Shown: positions 35,624 through 56,955 of the stretch, in pieces
Layout of the letters: each line of letters opens with the position of its first letter
Position numbering within the stretch: position 1 is the stretch's first letter
Assembly: GCA_030248215.1 (NCBI GenBank)
Contig: JASANG010001326.1
Location: forward strand, 1 to 64,000
Direction of reading: 5' to 3'
Source of the DNA: Enoplolaimus lenunculus
Taxonomy: Eukaryota > Nematoda > Enoplea > Enoplida > Thoracostomopsidae
DNA: 64,000 bases
Notes under the pieces: generated by a model
What the model was told of the DNA's origin: nothing
Database searches by the model: none
The model's input: the letters and a program-made list of their open reading frames with translations, nothing else
Translations under genes and position numbers: made by a program

Positions 35624-36700
35624 TTACATTACGACGAGACATCTCAGAACAGCTCCGTATGTGCACCGCCAAGCTGAATGCATTTCTCCAGTCGGGATGG
35701 TACAGATCGGCAAACTGGCGCATAAGTCCACTGGAATTTTAGAAAAGGCTGATTTTATTCTGTCCATCAATTCTTGAGGGTCCTTCGCCCTACTTTCATA
35801 AACATCTTCTTTCACAACTACCCAAAGAAAAAAGTCAGGCGGAGTTAAGTTTGGTGACCTAGCTGGCCACTCGATGGCACCTCTGCGACCGATCCATCGA
35901 TTCAGGAACCTTTCGTCCAGCCAAGCGCGGACTTCGGTAGCGCAGTGAGCTGGGGCTCCGTGATGCATGAAAACAAGGTCCTCGGTTGCGATTTGTGGGT
36001 AGACATTCACAGATAAAAGCTTCAAAAAGCTGGTTTTATTGACATTTCCGTGAAAAAAGAATGGACCAACGCAGCCTTGTGAACAAATTCCTGCCCAGAC
36101 ACAGACTCCAGGGGCGTTGACCTCTTTGTTAATCGTAACATATGGATTGTCTTCAGACCAATAAACACAATTATGGCGGTTAACATGACCATTGAGCTTG
36201 AAAACCGCCTCGTCCGTCCACAAAATGCGATCAAGGTTCAACGCACTGCTTTCCACCATGTCCATAAATGTCTGACAAAACTGGACTCTGCGATCGAAAT
36301 CATCATCAGAGAGTCCATGGATAAGACGGGGCCGAAAGGGCTTCAAGTTAAGCTCCTTGTAAAGGCGCCAAACGAAAGTATGAGGAATACCTAGCTGGAG
36401 GGAAGCCCTTTGAGTTGACTTCTGGGGGCTCCTGGATACCGCAGCGCTTAATGCAGCTTTCTGGTCCCCACTTGCGGCAGATTTTGGACGACCCGGTCTC
36501 AGCCGTTCCGCTACACAACCAGTGTCCTCGAATCGGAAAATAATATCAGCCATCGTCTTCCGAGGAGGAGGTAATGAGTCGAAATGATTCTTCCACTGGC
36601 GTGAGACTTCGGCATAACTTCCGTATTTATAGTAAAGTTTTACAACACAGATTTTATCAGGGAGAGATCGTCGTGGGGAATCCGTGATATAAACAGTATG
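35624..36700 (-). pseudogene. Tc1/mariner-superfamily transposase, broken
   Basis: The minus-strand frame reads through from about 36,700. Its N-terminal helix-turn-helix region includes KLYYKYGSYAEVSRQW, encoded upstream of the internal Met at 36,553. Next come a GRPKS linker, the DDE_3-like core with ILWTDEAVF (first Asp), then FMHHGAPAH and SPNLTPPDFFLW (third Asp). In active relatives the middle motif is QDGAP, so the second catalytic Asp is His here. Spacing from that residue to the third Asp gives a DD41D-like pattern. No start codon with good context is seen: the upstream frame runs into a TTTTTTAATATTTCAG acceptor-like site. The C-terminus stops beside a SINE-like element without a matching terminus. 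The 5' end probably lies at GGGTGTTTCAGAAG (minus strand, about 36,807). Confidence 0.85.
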
Positions 36701-36807
36701 TTTATAATAACCTGAAATATTAAAAAACAGCGATAAACAACCATTGACAAATATTACGCCAGAAGATATGTATTGACAAAGTGTGGGTAGTTACTTCTGA
36801 AACACCC

Positions 36808-38236
36808 TTTATTCAGAAGTTGTTTAGCGAATTTTTGCGTACTTTTTTTATATGACAGCAAATAACTGTGCATCGATCTATGTTTCTATGGAATAAAATG
36901 CCTGCTTGCAATATCATCGTTGGCAACCACAAACATTGTTTACGGTTTTTTCTGAAGTTAATAATATATAAAGTGTTTAGATTTAGCTTTTAAATTTTCA
37001 GTGAATTTGTTGTGCGTTTCCGCCAAAAAATTAATACAACGTTTAATTTGCAGTTTTTACACTGCATATTTTGTTTGCTGTACAATGAAATACCTATCTG
37101 TAGTGCGTCAATGCCTGAAGCATCGTTGTTTTGTTTAAAGAAAATTATCATGTGTGTTTCGCTTGCGCAAACATTTGCTGAATAATAAGGTATATACGCT
37201 GAACAGGGCTAAGTAATTGCTAAACAGTAAAAAGTTTTTGTCTTTGACCGAATATAACCATATTTTATCCTTTTCAAAAATGTAATCAGGTCGATATGAA
37301 GTGTAGTGGTTTTATAAATTTTCTCACAAACACAGTCCAAACATCGATTAATGTACTCTAATTTATCAAATATTGAGCTTGCTTCCATAGCTATCTTCGC
37401 TCGTCATATTGCTCTCATCTCGGGCCCGCAGGCTGAGCAGAGCCAGGGCGGCTCATCTCCACTCTGGATTCTGTTTTGTTTTTACTTAAGTCATCGAGAT
37501 CGAAACCCTTTGAACGTCCCGTTTGAAAAATGTTTAGCCTCCTAGCAAAATCAGCTGGTTTCAGATATTATGCTTCGATTGATGCTTATGTGGCGGGGGC
37601 GGTTCTGGTCACTCCACATCACTATACAGTCTAGAAAATGTCTGTTTTAATTTTAATTTGTAAGGTGATCAAGAAAAAATAGTAGGCTTCAAACCTGGTT
37701 CAAAAAGGTAATATTTGGTCAGCCTAGGATCTCGTATCATCGAAATATCCTCGATGTTCGTCCACACTGTGTGATGTTTAATATTACATTTCCGATATTT
37801 CTGCGAAATTGTGTCTTTGATTTTTGTCCTGGCTTAATTTTCGAATTTTCTATTTTTCACTCATCATTCGCGTCGTTAATCTATGAAATAACAATAAATT
37901 TGTTTAGTTTTTATGTTCATATATCAACCTCATTGTTACACATGCGGTAGAATTTATCATTTTATGCCAAAGATTTTGTGAATCGTTCGCGCAGTTTTTG
38001 TTTTTACGTCACAAACAAATAAATTTTTGTTTTTCAATGATTTAAAACTAATAAATTTCAAATGTTTTCGAGTTGAGTGAAACAAATATTTTCAAAAGGA
38101 AATATTTTTGTACGCAGGGACTGCAACATTGCCAAAAACTGATTTGATTTGGCAAAACTCTGCGAATACAAGTATTTAACACAAGGCTGCGATGTAAAGG
38201 TTTATGAACCATTTGCGTTGATTTTTGCTCTGTTAC
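36808..38236. other. no gene seen
   Basis: AT-rich DNA. A GC-richer patch near 37,410-37,470 contains a short open frame with no recognisable product. There are no clear transposon boundaries. Confidence 0.5.
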
Positions 38237-38461
38237 TACACTGCAAAAAATGGTAAGTCAAATTGACTCTCTCCGAAATAGGCTTTTCCTGACTGCACAA
38301 ACTGAGTCAAAATTCGACTCCGCCAGAGTCATATTCGACTAACTGAGTCGCTCGCTGAGTGGAATTTGACTCTGGCGGAGTCAAACTTGAACTAGGTTTG
38401 TGTAGTCAGGAAAAGTCTATTTCGGAGAGAGTCAATTTGACTCACTATTTTTTGCAGTGTA
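38237..38461. mobile_element. GACTC-palindrome foldback MITE, complete
   Basis: TACACTGCAAAAAATGG and ATTTTTTGCAGTGTA bound a ~225-bp element that is itself almost a perfect inverted repeat. Arms contain TTGACTCTCTCCGAAATAGG, CCTGACTGCACAAACTGAGTC and CGACTCCGCCAGAGTC around a CTGAGTCGCTCGCTGAGT centre. Non-coding. Confidence 0.92.
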
Positions 38462-38923
38462 TGCAGCCATTGGCGGATTAAAGGGAGTATGAGCACAGCA
38501 TTGATAAAAACCAGAATTGCGTGTTTTATTAAGATTCAGTGCTATAAATGCGTTTGGCTTATAAAACTCGCTGCGTTCGTGATTTTTATATGGTGTGCCC
38601 CGTCAGAAATTTTTGGAATCCTTACTGCATGCAGCGCATAATGGCTTACTAATAGTAATGTTTGACGCAAACAAAAATTCGACATCAGATGTTGAATAAA
38701 CTAACAATCAACAAGTGATGGTACGAAAAAAGATAAAATTGTTACATTTCAGACTGCAACCGAAAGTTTGTCTATCGACTTCCGGCAATGGTTCCGACTC
38801 TGATGCAATTTTTAGCCGAGGTTCCGGTAGTTTCGGAGGCGAAATTATTCATATTTTAATATATTTATTGCAAGAAGTTTCTGAGTTTTAGTATGCTCTA
38901 TAACGCAATACACACAACCTAAA

Positions 38924-39115
38924 CGGTTCATGTTACTCTAAGAGGCGTCCAGATTTCTGGTGGGTTCACAAAAGAGTTGGTTTAGATTCTAGATTACATT
39001 TTTGCTTCGGCTTAGGCTTAGGCTTTAGGTTTAGGAACACTTTTTTGCAACGCTTAGGCTTAGGCTTAGGAATACGCTAAATCTACTGTTATGCCCCTTA
39101 AAGTCACATTGACCA
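38924..39115 (-). mobile_element. TTAGGC-carrying TIR element, family A, copy 3
   Basis: Bounded by TCATGTTACTCTAAGAGGCG and GCCCCTTAAAGTCACATTGA. The core has two TTAGGC arrays either side of an AACACTTTTTTGCAACG linker. Same orientation as the copy at 30,197. Confidence 0.82.
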
Positions 39116-39892
39116 CCTAAACAATAAAGGGGGTCAATGTTTTCTGTCGACTTTGCGAATATTGTTTGTTGTCAACTCAAAAATTCACTATTATAGTAAT
39201 CGTGAAAACTAAACGTGACAGTGCGGTGTTTTATTTACATGATGTCTTTAAGAATGAGTTTTCTAAAACATATATTAAAAACTGCGATTTAATATGCAAC
39301 GTTTTCCAAAAACGCAAGTCATCATTCAAGAATTGCGGTTGAAAAATGACAAAAACCACGGCTGTGCCAAAGGTGACATATTCCACACCTAGATCGCCCT
39401 CCACCCATCCCTCCCGCAACAGATGTTGGACTCATGAATGTCCATTTAATGCTATGGTTTTGGCTTCTTGTTTCGCACGCGATTTATCACTGTTACGCAT
39501 CACACGACCTCCCCCACCCAGAAATTTCTGGATCCGCCCCTGACTACAAAATATGTCTATGATTTTTTTAAAATAATCGTACGAAAAAATCAAACGCACA
39601 ATTACCGCAGCATCGCCACGATGATACTGATAACCTCGTTTTATAAAATTGTTTGATTACTTCAAGGTATTAATAGTTGTTGTTGTTCAAACTGATTTAT
39701 TTTTACAGTCGGCATACAGCTTATACGGTTATATACGGTACGAGTCAAGATAATCATGAGACGTGTGCGTCCAAGGACGAATGTAAAGTATAAACATGGT
39801 TCAAAGCCTAAAAGTAAATTTAACCTCGCACTAGCGGATAAGTATGTAGTCTTCTACCAGGGCTCATATTTTTAAATGTGTATAGCACCAAT

Positions 39893-40248
39893 CAGTGGCG
39901 CATCCAGGATGACAAAATGGGGGGGGGTAAAATTTCACAGGTAATAAACTTATTTTTGACCCATACTGTAGTGACCCAAATAAGAGGGGGTTCCCATTTT
40001 GAGTCCCAATTAATAGGAGTCCGTGGTAGAGTCCTTAAACCCTTGTTTAGAGACCATAAATGTCTATTATCCCTAATTGTAGCGCATAAATGACTCCAGG
40101 ACCAAGAAACGTTAAAGCGTGCTTATACTATTGTGTATAAAACGGAGAAATAAACAGCGTAGAACAGCAATTGACACTATATAATTTTTGTCGAGATGCT
40201 GTTGGGGGGGGCCACGGCCGGGGTGGCCCCCCCGTGGATCCGCCATTG
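39893..40248. mobile_element. hAT-type MITE with perfect 8-bp target duplication
   Basis: Perfect GCACCAAT duplications lie at 39,885-39,892 and 40,249-40,256. The ends read CAGTGGCGCATCCA and, inverted, CAATGGCGGATCCA, followed by G-rich subterminal runs. A truncated family C MITE (39,964-40,130) makes up much of the interior. No transposase. Confidence 0.9.
39964..40130 (+). mobile_element. truncated family C MITE
   Basis: Starts TACTGTAGTGACCCAAATAA and runs through AATTAATAGGAGTCCG and GCATAAATGACTCCAGGACC before breaking off. Nested within the hAT-type MITE. Confidence 0.85.
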
Positions 40249-40256
40249 GCACCAAT

Positions 40257-41086
40257 CACCAGTTAGCGATAGGTATTCGAACAGATCTGAAAATTTGAAC
40301 AGTGGTAGGACGGGTGAATTATCAAATTCGAAAAAAGTGCAAAATTTTGAAGCTGACAAATTGCGGGGTTGAAGAATGCAATGTGCATCACCAGCTGGTG
40401 ATAAGTGCGAAACATATCAGAATATGGTAACCTAATTTAGGCACAGTCTTAGCTGGCAAATTTTCTGCATCCTTAGCTGCCGTGAGGCAACAAAAATCTG
40501 TATTTGATGACTCCGGCTTACAATATTTTCGCCAAGTATTTGCAACAGTCTTAGTATCGTAATGATATGTTGGTCACTTATTAAGGGCCAATTATAACTT
40601 AGAAGTTCTATTTTGTAACTTCTAGTACTGTAAAGTAGGTGCAAAATTTGTGGTCTTATGTTTAGCACAGATTAAAACTAAGCTAACCTTGAAATGTGTC
40701 AATTTAAGCCTCAAAATAGGCGTTAGTCTGCCGACCCAAAGAGTAAATAAGATTTTCATACTTTGTATTTATTGTCGTGCCATCAACCATTTGTTGCTTG
40801 TTGTGATGCGCATGCTAACTTTGTTAAACAACCATTCGACCTATAACGAATCGTTTACAATTCTTGCAAATTTCGATTGCTAAACATTGCTCAGCGGTAA
40901 ATATTGTGCCTTGCGCAGCATTTCCGTCCGATTTCCAAACTCTACGGCAGGTAAGACGTAAGTGCGAATAAAAAGGTCTCACACTAACCACGGTGAATCT
41001 AGACATTTTACCTTAAGGGGTAGGTGTAACAGTAGGCAAACCGTATTCTTAAGCATCAGCGTAAGGAGAAGTCTGAACTTACTCTT
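40257..41086. other. no supported gene
   Basis: Several 60-80-codon frames on both strands have no recognisable domain. No repeats with clear ends were seen. Confidence 0.4.
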
Positions 41087-41221
41087 AACCCTTTCTCACA
41101 TGAATATTTTCTATTTCCCCTATGTATACGCGTTGCAATTGTTAAACACGGTGCGATATATACTATTTAACGTATATACACTGCGCTTAGTTGCCTATAG
41201 GCAACTCAATGTGAGAAGGGC
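41087..41221 (-). mobile_element. internal-deletion derivative of the SINE-in-TIR element
   Basis: Both termini are present (ACCCTTTCTCACATG and CAATGTGAGAAGGG), with the GTTGCCTATAGGCAACTCA and CAATTGTTAAACACGGTGCG segments. The tRNA-like A-box/B-box part is missing. It shows that the TIR shell can exist without the SINE head. Confidence 0.85.
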
Positions 41222-41864
41222 TTAAGCTTATTATCGTTATGCGTTGTCACGGTATGAGCCTACTCATCGCAGCGCTTAATGTTCGCTATTTTCCGGTTTA
41301 ATCAACCAGTTCGTCACAGTTTTGGAATGCAACGGTTGCAAGAACTTGTCGATTTGGATCCGTATCCGCTGTTAAGACTCTGTTGTTTGGAATATGTATA
41401 TGACATTGGGGTTTTGTTGCGTGTTGCCGAGACGTCTGATTTTCTGGTTAAAATGCTAATGGCGGTCAGCCATATTTAGGGTTTCACCAGATACTTTGTA
41501 ATTATTGGTTCATATGTAGAAACATCTTTATCTGATACATCGCATTAAAATAAACTTTAGGAAATACGTCAAACATTGCAAAATTTGAACACTAATTATT
41601 GTTTGTACATCTTTGTGCAATTGTATGTATTCTCCATAGACAGGCTTTTAATCCTAAGCCTACATAAACCAAAGCTATGTCCTGTTAGGGAAATTTCTAA
41701 AACTGTAAGAAAGTGTACAAGAACTCATTTTGTTGTCAAACAAACTTGATACAGTTAACAACAATTCTTCCTATGATCCTTGTTTCTTATTCTCTGCGCT
41801 TGCATTTATTCGTTTTTCACCATTATTCCGTTAAGTCAAATATTGCTAATACTATTGTTAACAC

Positions 41865-41990
<126 letters not shown>

Positions 41991-44114
41991 ATTACTGCCT
42001 TATCAGTTTATGAGACGTATACCTAAATATTTTTGCACGAAAATCAAAAATCAACGAGCGCAAGTGTAAAACATTTTGTCGCAATTTGTGTGTTTTAGAA
42101 CAGAAAAAATGTTTTGCTGTACGGTACTGGGAGTATACGAGGAAAAATTTACACAAAGCGGATTCAAAACTGTAATGTGACGAACGACAAGGATGAGAAT
42201 GTGAAGATTTGAGGAGAGTAACAACTGTGTGCAGCAGGCGCGTATACCAGGGGAGGGACAGCGAAATATATCCGTTCACAAAACTAGACAGACCAGGAAA
42301 AGCAAATTTAGTTGGCGTTACAGTAGGCCTTTGAATCCTATAAAAGGTTTAAAAAATTCCTGTTTCATAAGGTTGTACTCTCCCGAAGTCAAATTTTGGC
42401 AACACCAGCGGTGTGTAAGTATACGCTGGGAACACGAATTTGACGCATATTTTTGTAAAAATGTGTTGAGATGAAACTAAATTTTTTATCAAATAAATTT
42501 CTGTTTTGTAATAATCATTGTTGTCTGTTTTACGAAAAATTAACCACACACACACCGCAGTATGAGAGAGAACACATCCTTTGAGCGAATTTACCGACTA
42601 AATCGCTAAACAGATGTGGATTTTTCTTCTTTTTTAGCAAAATGTTTTAAATTTAGTACCTGCGCTATGTGGATGTTGTTGTTCAATATCTCTTGTGGCA
42701 TATTTAACAGTCAAGTTCAACATTACAAAAACTATAAATCCAAAATCTATACTATTTTCACATTTGGTCGCTTTATGATACTGTTAATAATTCTTGCGAT
42801 TTGAAACAAATATTGCAAACTTTAATAGATGACCGTGGATAGAAACAGCATATTAGATTACGTAGCAACACTACATACATTACTTGGTTCATGTAATAAT
42901 TATGTATGGTATGTTCGAATCGAAGTTGTATAACAACGAAAAGTTTCAAACTGCATCAAGTGCAATTATGGTAGTTGCAGACTGCAGCAATTTTGCACAA
43001 CGCAATTGCAAGAATATTTTTATTGTTTTGTAAATGTTTCAAATGGATGCAACACCACTACAGTTGTGTTCGTCTGCCAATGGGGCAAAATCAACGGCTG
43101 CTGCTGTGGATGGAAACTGTTTTGTTTACTGCGTTTGCAATCGAAATGTGAAAAAATTGTCAAAATTTGCTGTAAACCAACAAAATACAATGCAAAAGTT
43201 GTATGGTTTTATTGCATTCGAAACGTAAGAAACAACTATTTTAGATATATGTTTTCGCCTAAAGCGTAATGATTTTGTCAATTTTTGATTATTGTTCTAC
43301 TTGAAAAACTGTCCTTCTAAACTTTATTTTAAGTTTGCCATAAATTTTTACAATTTGACGTAAAAAAACAATACTAAAAGAATTGTGTCAATTATGCGAA
43401 TTATTAATAATATTGCGCGTATCAAAGTTTCAGCGAAAGATTAGGCGGCCGAAGAAACGCGGCCGTTGGCAATTCGTCAGACAATAATGATGATAATTTC
43501 GTTATCTTTAAGTTGTTTTTGCTGTGATCAAGGAACACAAGTTTTAAGAATTGGACGTAAACTTTTCAAAAATGGTTAATTTGTGCTCAATTCAAGACTT
43601 TTAAACTGCTCTTAGGAAATTCAGATATTTGAGTTAAGGCTACGCTTTCCTGAGTTACCTATCGGTACCGAAACCATGTTTGGCCCCAATTTTTGACCAG
43701 TGCCCTTAGTAAGAGTAAGTAAGACAATGATGGTCTTCATATTGAAAATAAAGCAAAACCGCTAAGTATATAATGGAATGCCCTTACTTACTTAGTCATC
43801 CATGATTCAGAAACATTTATTTCAAGACGGTTGACGTGGGGATCCAATTGGGGGTGGAAAGTTTTATGCCAAAACGTTTCTTTCTCCATCGGAAAATGTT
43901 GGACCTGCCACTGAACGTTTGAACATATAGCTTAACATGATTGGATATAAAATTTTCAGTGCAATAACAGTTCGACCTTGAGGTCAAACTGCATTTACAT
44001 AGAATCGAAGACTCTAATAGGATTAGTATTATATAATATATGGTTTGAATGGCAGTTTGGCCTGTGACATATATATGAATAGTTATTTGAGCTTTAATAA
44101 TTTTAGCGTTGCGC
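41991..44114. other. no supported gene
   Basis: Short frames at 42,229-42,474 and 43,006-43,269 lack recognisable domains and splice context. Overall AT-rich; no transposon ends seen. Confidence 0.45.
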
Positions 44115-44307
44115 TACACTGCAACAAATGGGGAGTCAGATTGACTCTCTCCGAAATAGACTCAACGGGACTACACAAACTGAGTCAAATTCTATTCCGC
44201 CAGAGTCTGAATTTGACTCTGGCGGAGTCAAATTTGACTCAGTTTGCGTAGTCCGGAAAAACCTATTTTGGAGAAAGTTAATTTGACTCCCCATTTTTTG
44301 CAGTGTA
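44115..44307. mobile_element. GACTC-palindrome foldback MITE
   Basis: Ends TACACTGCAACAAATGG and ATTTTTTGCAGTGTA. Near-palindromic interior with a GACTCTGGCGGAGTCAAATT core. The centre is shortened compared with the copy at 38,237. Confidence 0.9.
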
Positions 44308-44463
44308 CCTCAGCTATGCAACGGCCCTAAAACCTAACGGGTGTTCATATTCAAAAATACCGTTAATCATTACGAATTAAAGCAACACTTCCTACAATTT
44401 TTAATAATCATTGTCTTTTCAAATTTCAACAAAAATCGTTACTGGTTTATCAATGTTTATGCC

Positions 44464-44849
44464 ACACTGTAGCAACCCGAATAAAAGGGGGACAGATATT
44501 TCTTTGGCCTGTCCAGAAGGTACCCCTTTTGTTATTCGATTACGGACTGTAATATATTTTTAACCCGCCCTTCGTTACTGATGTATCCAGTATTAGCGAT
44601 AATACATGATTATAATTAGGAATGTATTTTCAAAACTTAAGAACGCTTTAAAGTTTCGAACTCAACTTTATTTGGTCCTGGACTCATTTATGCGCTACAA
44701 TAGGTATAATTGACATTTATGGACTTTAATTAGGATTTAGGGACTCTATCCGCATACGGACTCTTATTAGGGATACGAACTCCTTTTGATTGAATCTCAA
44801 AATGGGGTCCCCCCTCTTATTATCCCCCTTCTTATTTGAATCACTACAT
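44464..44849 (-). mobile_element. family C MITE, minus orientation
   Basis: Ends CACTGTAGCAACCCGAATAA and TTATTTGAATCACTACAT, with the usual body segments (GTTATTCGATTACGGACTGT, TCAAAATGGGGTCCCC). Somewhat shorter and more diverged than the other copies. Confidence 0.85.
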
Positions 44850-45192
44850 TCGCGTGAAAAGTAGCGGAATTGAGTAGGACAAATTTCTAAAACGCGATAC
44901 CGGAAAATTTCGCAATGCCTATGGAAACAACGTCAAACATTTCCATGAGTAATAAATTTTTTAAAGGGGGCTTACCCATCTTCTCTGACGTCGCCCTGGC
45001 TGCGAGTTCACTGCCATGAACCAATTGTAAATATCAACCAACAGCTGCACTTTTATCGTTTATTATTAACGTGAGTGCATAAAACACTTTATTGTCGCTT
45101 AAATCAGTGTTTGTAAACTAAAATTTATCTGAAAATACACACACCGTTTAAGCTATAATTTTACATCCGTATCTTTTTATTGTTGCGGTGAT

Positions 45193-45832
45193 GATTGCAG
45201 TAAATTTTTCGCAATTTTGAGCTTTCATACGCGGATAAGAGGATTATTTTTTTACTCAAAACAGTTTAAATTTTTCTACAACAACGAAAATTATTTTGCG
45301 TTATTTTTGTAACCACCAGAATGGTTGAAAATTTATTTTTGATCAGCATCTGTAAGTGTTAAGCCCTATTTACACGTGCAAGTTTTTGCTGCGAGAACTT
45401 GCAGCTGCACCTGGCACGACATACTTGCAGCTACAAGTATTTGTAAAGAATCATAACTTTCATTCCTAATCTTGATATGAATTTGACCACTGCAATAAAT
45501 ATCAAACATAACCTATAATCTATCAGTTTAGCCAATGATGACAAATGCATTCGACTTGCAGAACTATTCATACCTACGAATTAATTCTTCGCATATATTA
45601 ATCATGAATAACTTGCAGCTGCAAATTCTCCGAATGAATATTTCAAAAAACTTGCAGCTGCAAGATTGCAGTAAATTTTTCGCATTTTTGAGCTTTCATA
45701 CGCGGATAAGAGGATTATTTTTTACTCAAAACAGTTTAAATTTTTATACAACAACGAAAATTATTTTGAGTTATTATTGAAACCACCAGAATGGTTGAAA
45801 AATTATTTTTGATCAGCATCTTTAAGTGTTAA
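45193..45832 (+). repeat. ~170-bp direct repeat flanking TTGCAGCTGCAA palindromes, upstream of the Src gene
   Basis: 45,193-45,362 and 45,664-45,832 are near-identical, both including GCTTTCATACGCGGATAAGA and CACCAGAATGGTTGAAAA. The 300 bases between carry several TTGCAGCTGCA words (about 45,399, 45,610, 45,650) and one variant. CAGCTG is an E-box palindrome. The unit ends about 270 bases before the kinase start codon. Confidence 0.85.
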
Positions 45833-46101
45833 TAACCTGTAAACCGCAAGAGGAAAGTGTTACTTTTTGTAAGTAATTGAAATATCAACTATGCGCTTAG
45901 ATTTGTTTGACAAAATACAAAATTGTTCTCAAACATGAAAACCACAGGCTAAGTTTTCAGCAACAACTTTAATTCAATTAATATTTGCCAGAGTTCATTG
46001 TCGCACAATTATTATTTCTTGCCAACAAATGCTTGCGCTCTGTGAATTCGTCAACTTTCTACCCACGGTGCTAATTTAATGCTCACGGGTCGAGTCTCAC
46101 G

Positions 46102-55455
<9,354 letters not shown>

Positions 55456-55786
55456 TATACGTCTGTATAAAATAGCATGACAGCTGAGCCAATACCAAGT
55501 GTATAGTTTTCTCTACCAGATCATCTAATGCTAAGCATTTTGATAATGATTCTATCTGCAAGGACTTAGCCAGGAGGGCATTCAAAATCCCTTATTGCAA
55601 TTTTTGCCCCAAAGACTTTGAGGAACTTTTTCAATTGTTAACTCAAGTAATTTCCTCCAAAATTTTTTCTATCCCGTCTTTATAAAACCCTGGCTATGCC
55701 CTTGAATTCGCCCTGGATATTATGACTGAATCATTATTATTGGACAAAAGTTGCTTTGAGGGGCGCAACATTTTATTTGCGACGTC

Positions 55787-55967
55787 GGCCCATGTTACTT
55801 TTAGGGGCGTTCAGGTTTCTGGTCGGTCTATAAAAGAGTAGGTTTAGATTTTAGATCACATTTTTGTTGGTTAGGCTTAGGCTTAGAAACACATTTTTGC
55901 AACGCTTAGGCTAAGGCTTAGGCTGAGGCATACGCTTAATCTACTGTTACGCCCCAAAAAGTAGGCC
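55787..55967 (-). mobile_element. TTAGGC-carrying TIR element, family A, copy 5
   Basis: GGCCCATGTTACTTTTAGGG and ACGCCCCAAAAAGTAGGCC bound the element. The core has short TTAGGC/TTAGAA arrays around a CACATTTTTGCAACG linker. Further family-A-like termini lie just outside (about 55,750 and 56,368-56,390). Confidence 0.82.
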
Positions 55968-56026
55968 GCGACTTCAATAACGGAAAAATACGCTTTTGGC
56001 TTATAATTTGCTTAGGCTTAATCTTA

Positions 56027-56291
56027 ACCCTTTCTCACATTGAGTTGCCTGTAGGCAACTCAGCGCAGTGTATATACGTTAAATAGTATATATCGCACCG
56101 TGTTTAACAATTGCAACACGTATACATAGTATTAAATCACCACAAGACGTGAGAGCCCCCTCGGGCTCGAGCGTGAAGCTCCTATAGCTGAGTGGTGATG
56201 GTATACGCCTCCCACTCCAGTCACCGGAGTTCGAATCCTAGCATAAAAGTAGGTCTCAGGGGAAATAGAAAATATTCATGTGAGAAAGGGT
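56027..56291 (+). mobile_element. SINE-like element inside a TIR shell, complete
   Basis: Terminal inverted repeats ACCCTTTCTCACAT and ATGTGAGAAAGGGT enclose, in order: a palindrome GAGTTGCCTGTAGGCAACTC, an AT-rich segment, a GGGCTCGAGC palindrome, the A-box TAGCTGAGTGGTGATGG, the B-box GGAGTTCGAATCC and a GAAAATATTCATG segment. A-box to B-box spacing of about 40-50 bases fits a tRNA-derived RNA polymerase III promoter. Relatives at 33,366, 35,384, 41,087 (minus, no tRNA part) and 59,572. Confidence 0.9.
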
Positions 56292-56721
56292 GAATACTAT
56301 CGCCAATGCTTACAACATGCTTATACTTCCACTGACGTTTCTTAAATTATAGGTATATGCTTATATTACTGTTACGCCCCTCAAAGTTGGCCATATACTT
56401 TATGCTAATAGACATCTTTCGTATAGAATGAATAAAAGAATCTAATTCAGAGCAAAATTCGTCGTTTTACATTAGGGTCAACATGAGATCGCAATATTCA
56501 TGAAACGATCAGTAGCGTAAGGTCTAGGGCACTCCAAATATACAGACCATCAATCTATTTTGCATACAGATATGACCCGCTTAAGATACGTAACCAAAAG
56601 TTTTGCTGAACAAAAAATTTAAGGTAATCCTTCAAGTGTTTTTGGTGGTAAATCCTTTAAGTTTCAAAAATATAAAAAAATACGCTAATCAATGTATCAC
56701 ATGTAAGTGGAACATTTTTGT

Positions 56722-56955
56722 ACACTGATATAAATGACAGTGAGTTGATTTTAACTTAGAATGAATTGAATCAGTCAATCTGAGTTAGGGCTTTCAGAAC
56801 TCAGAATTCTGAGTCAATAAAACTCACTTTGATTTAATTATTCAACTCCCTTGGAATCAACTGAGCTTCAGAGCGAGTTAATGTTTACAACTCAGAAATA
56901 CCTAATTTTTTAGCTGATTTGATTAATCAATTCATTGAAATTTTCAGTGTAGTTG
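56722..56955. mobile_element. possible palindromic MITE (ACACTGA...TTCAGTGT)
   Basis: TACACTGATATAAATGACAG at the left and TTGAAATTTTCAGTGTA at the right are loosely inverted. The interior has opposing GAGTTGATTTTAACT and GATTTGATTAATCAA-like words and a CTCAGAATTCTGAG palindrome. Only one copy is seen, so the call is tentative. Confidence 0.45.
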
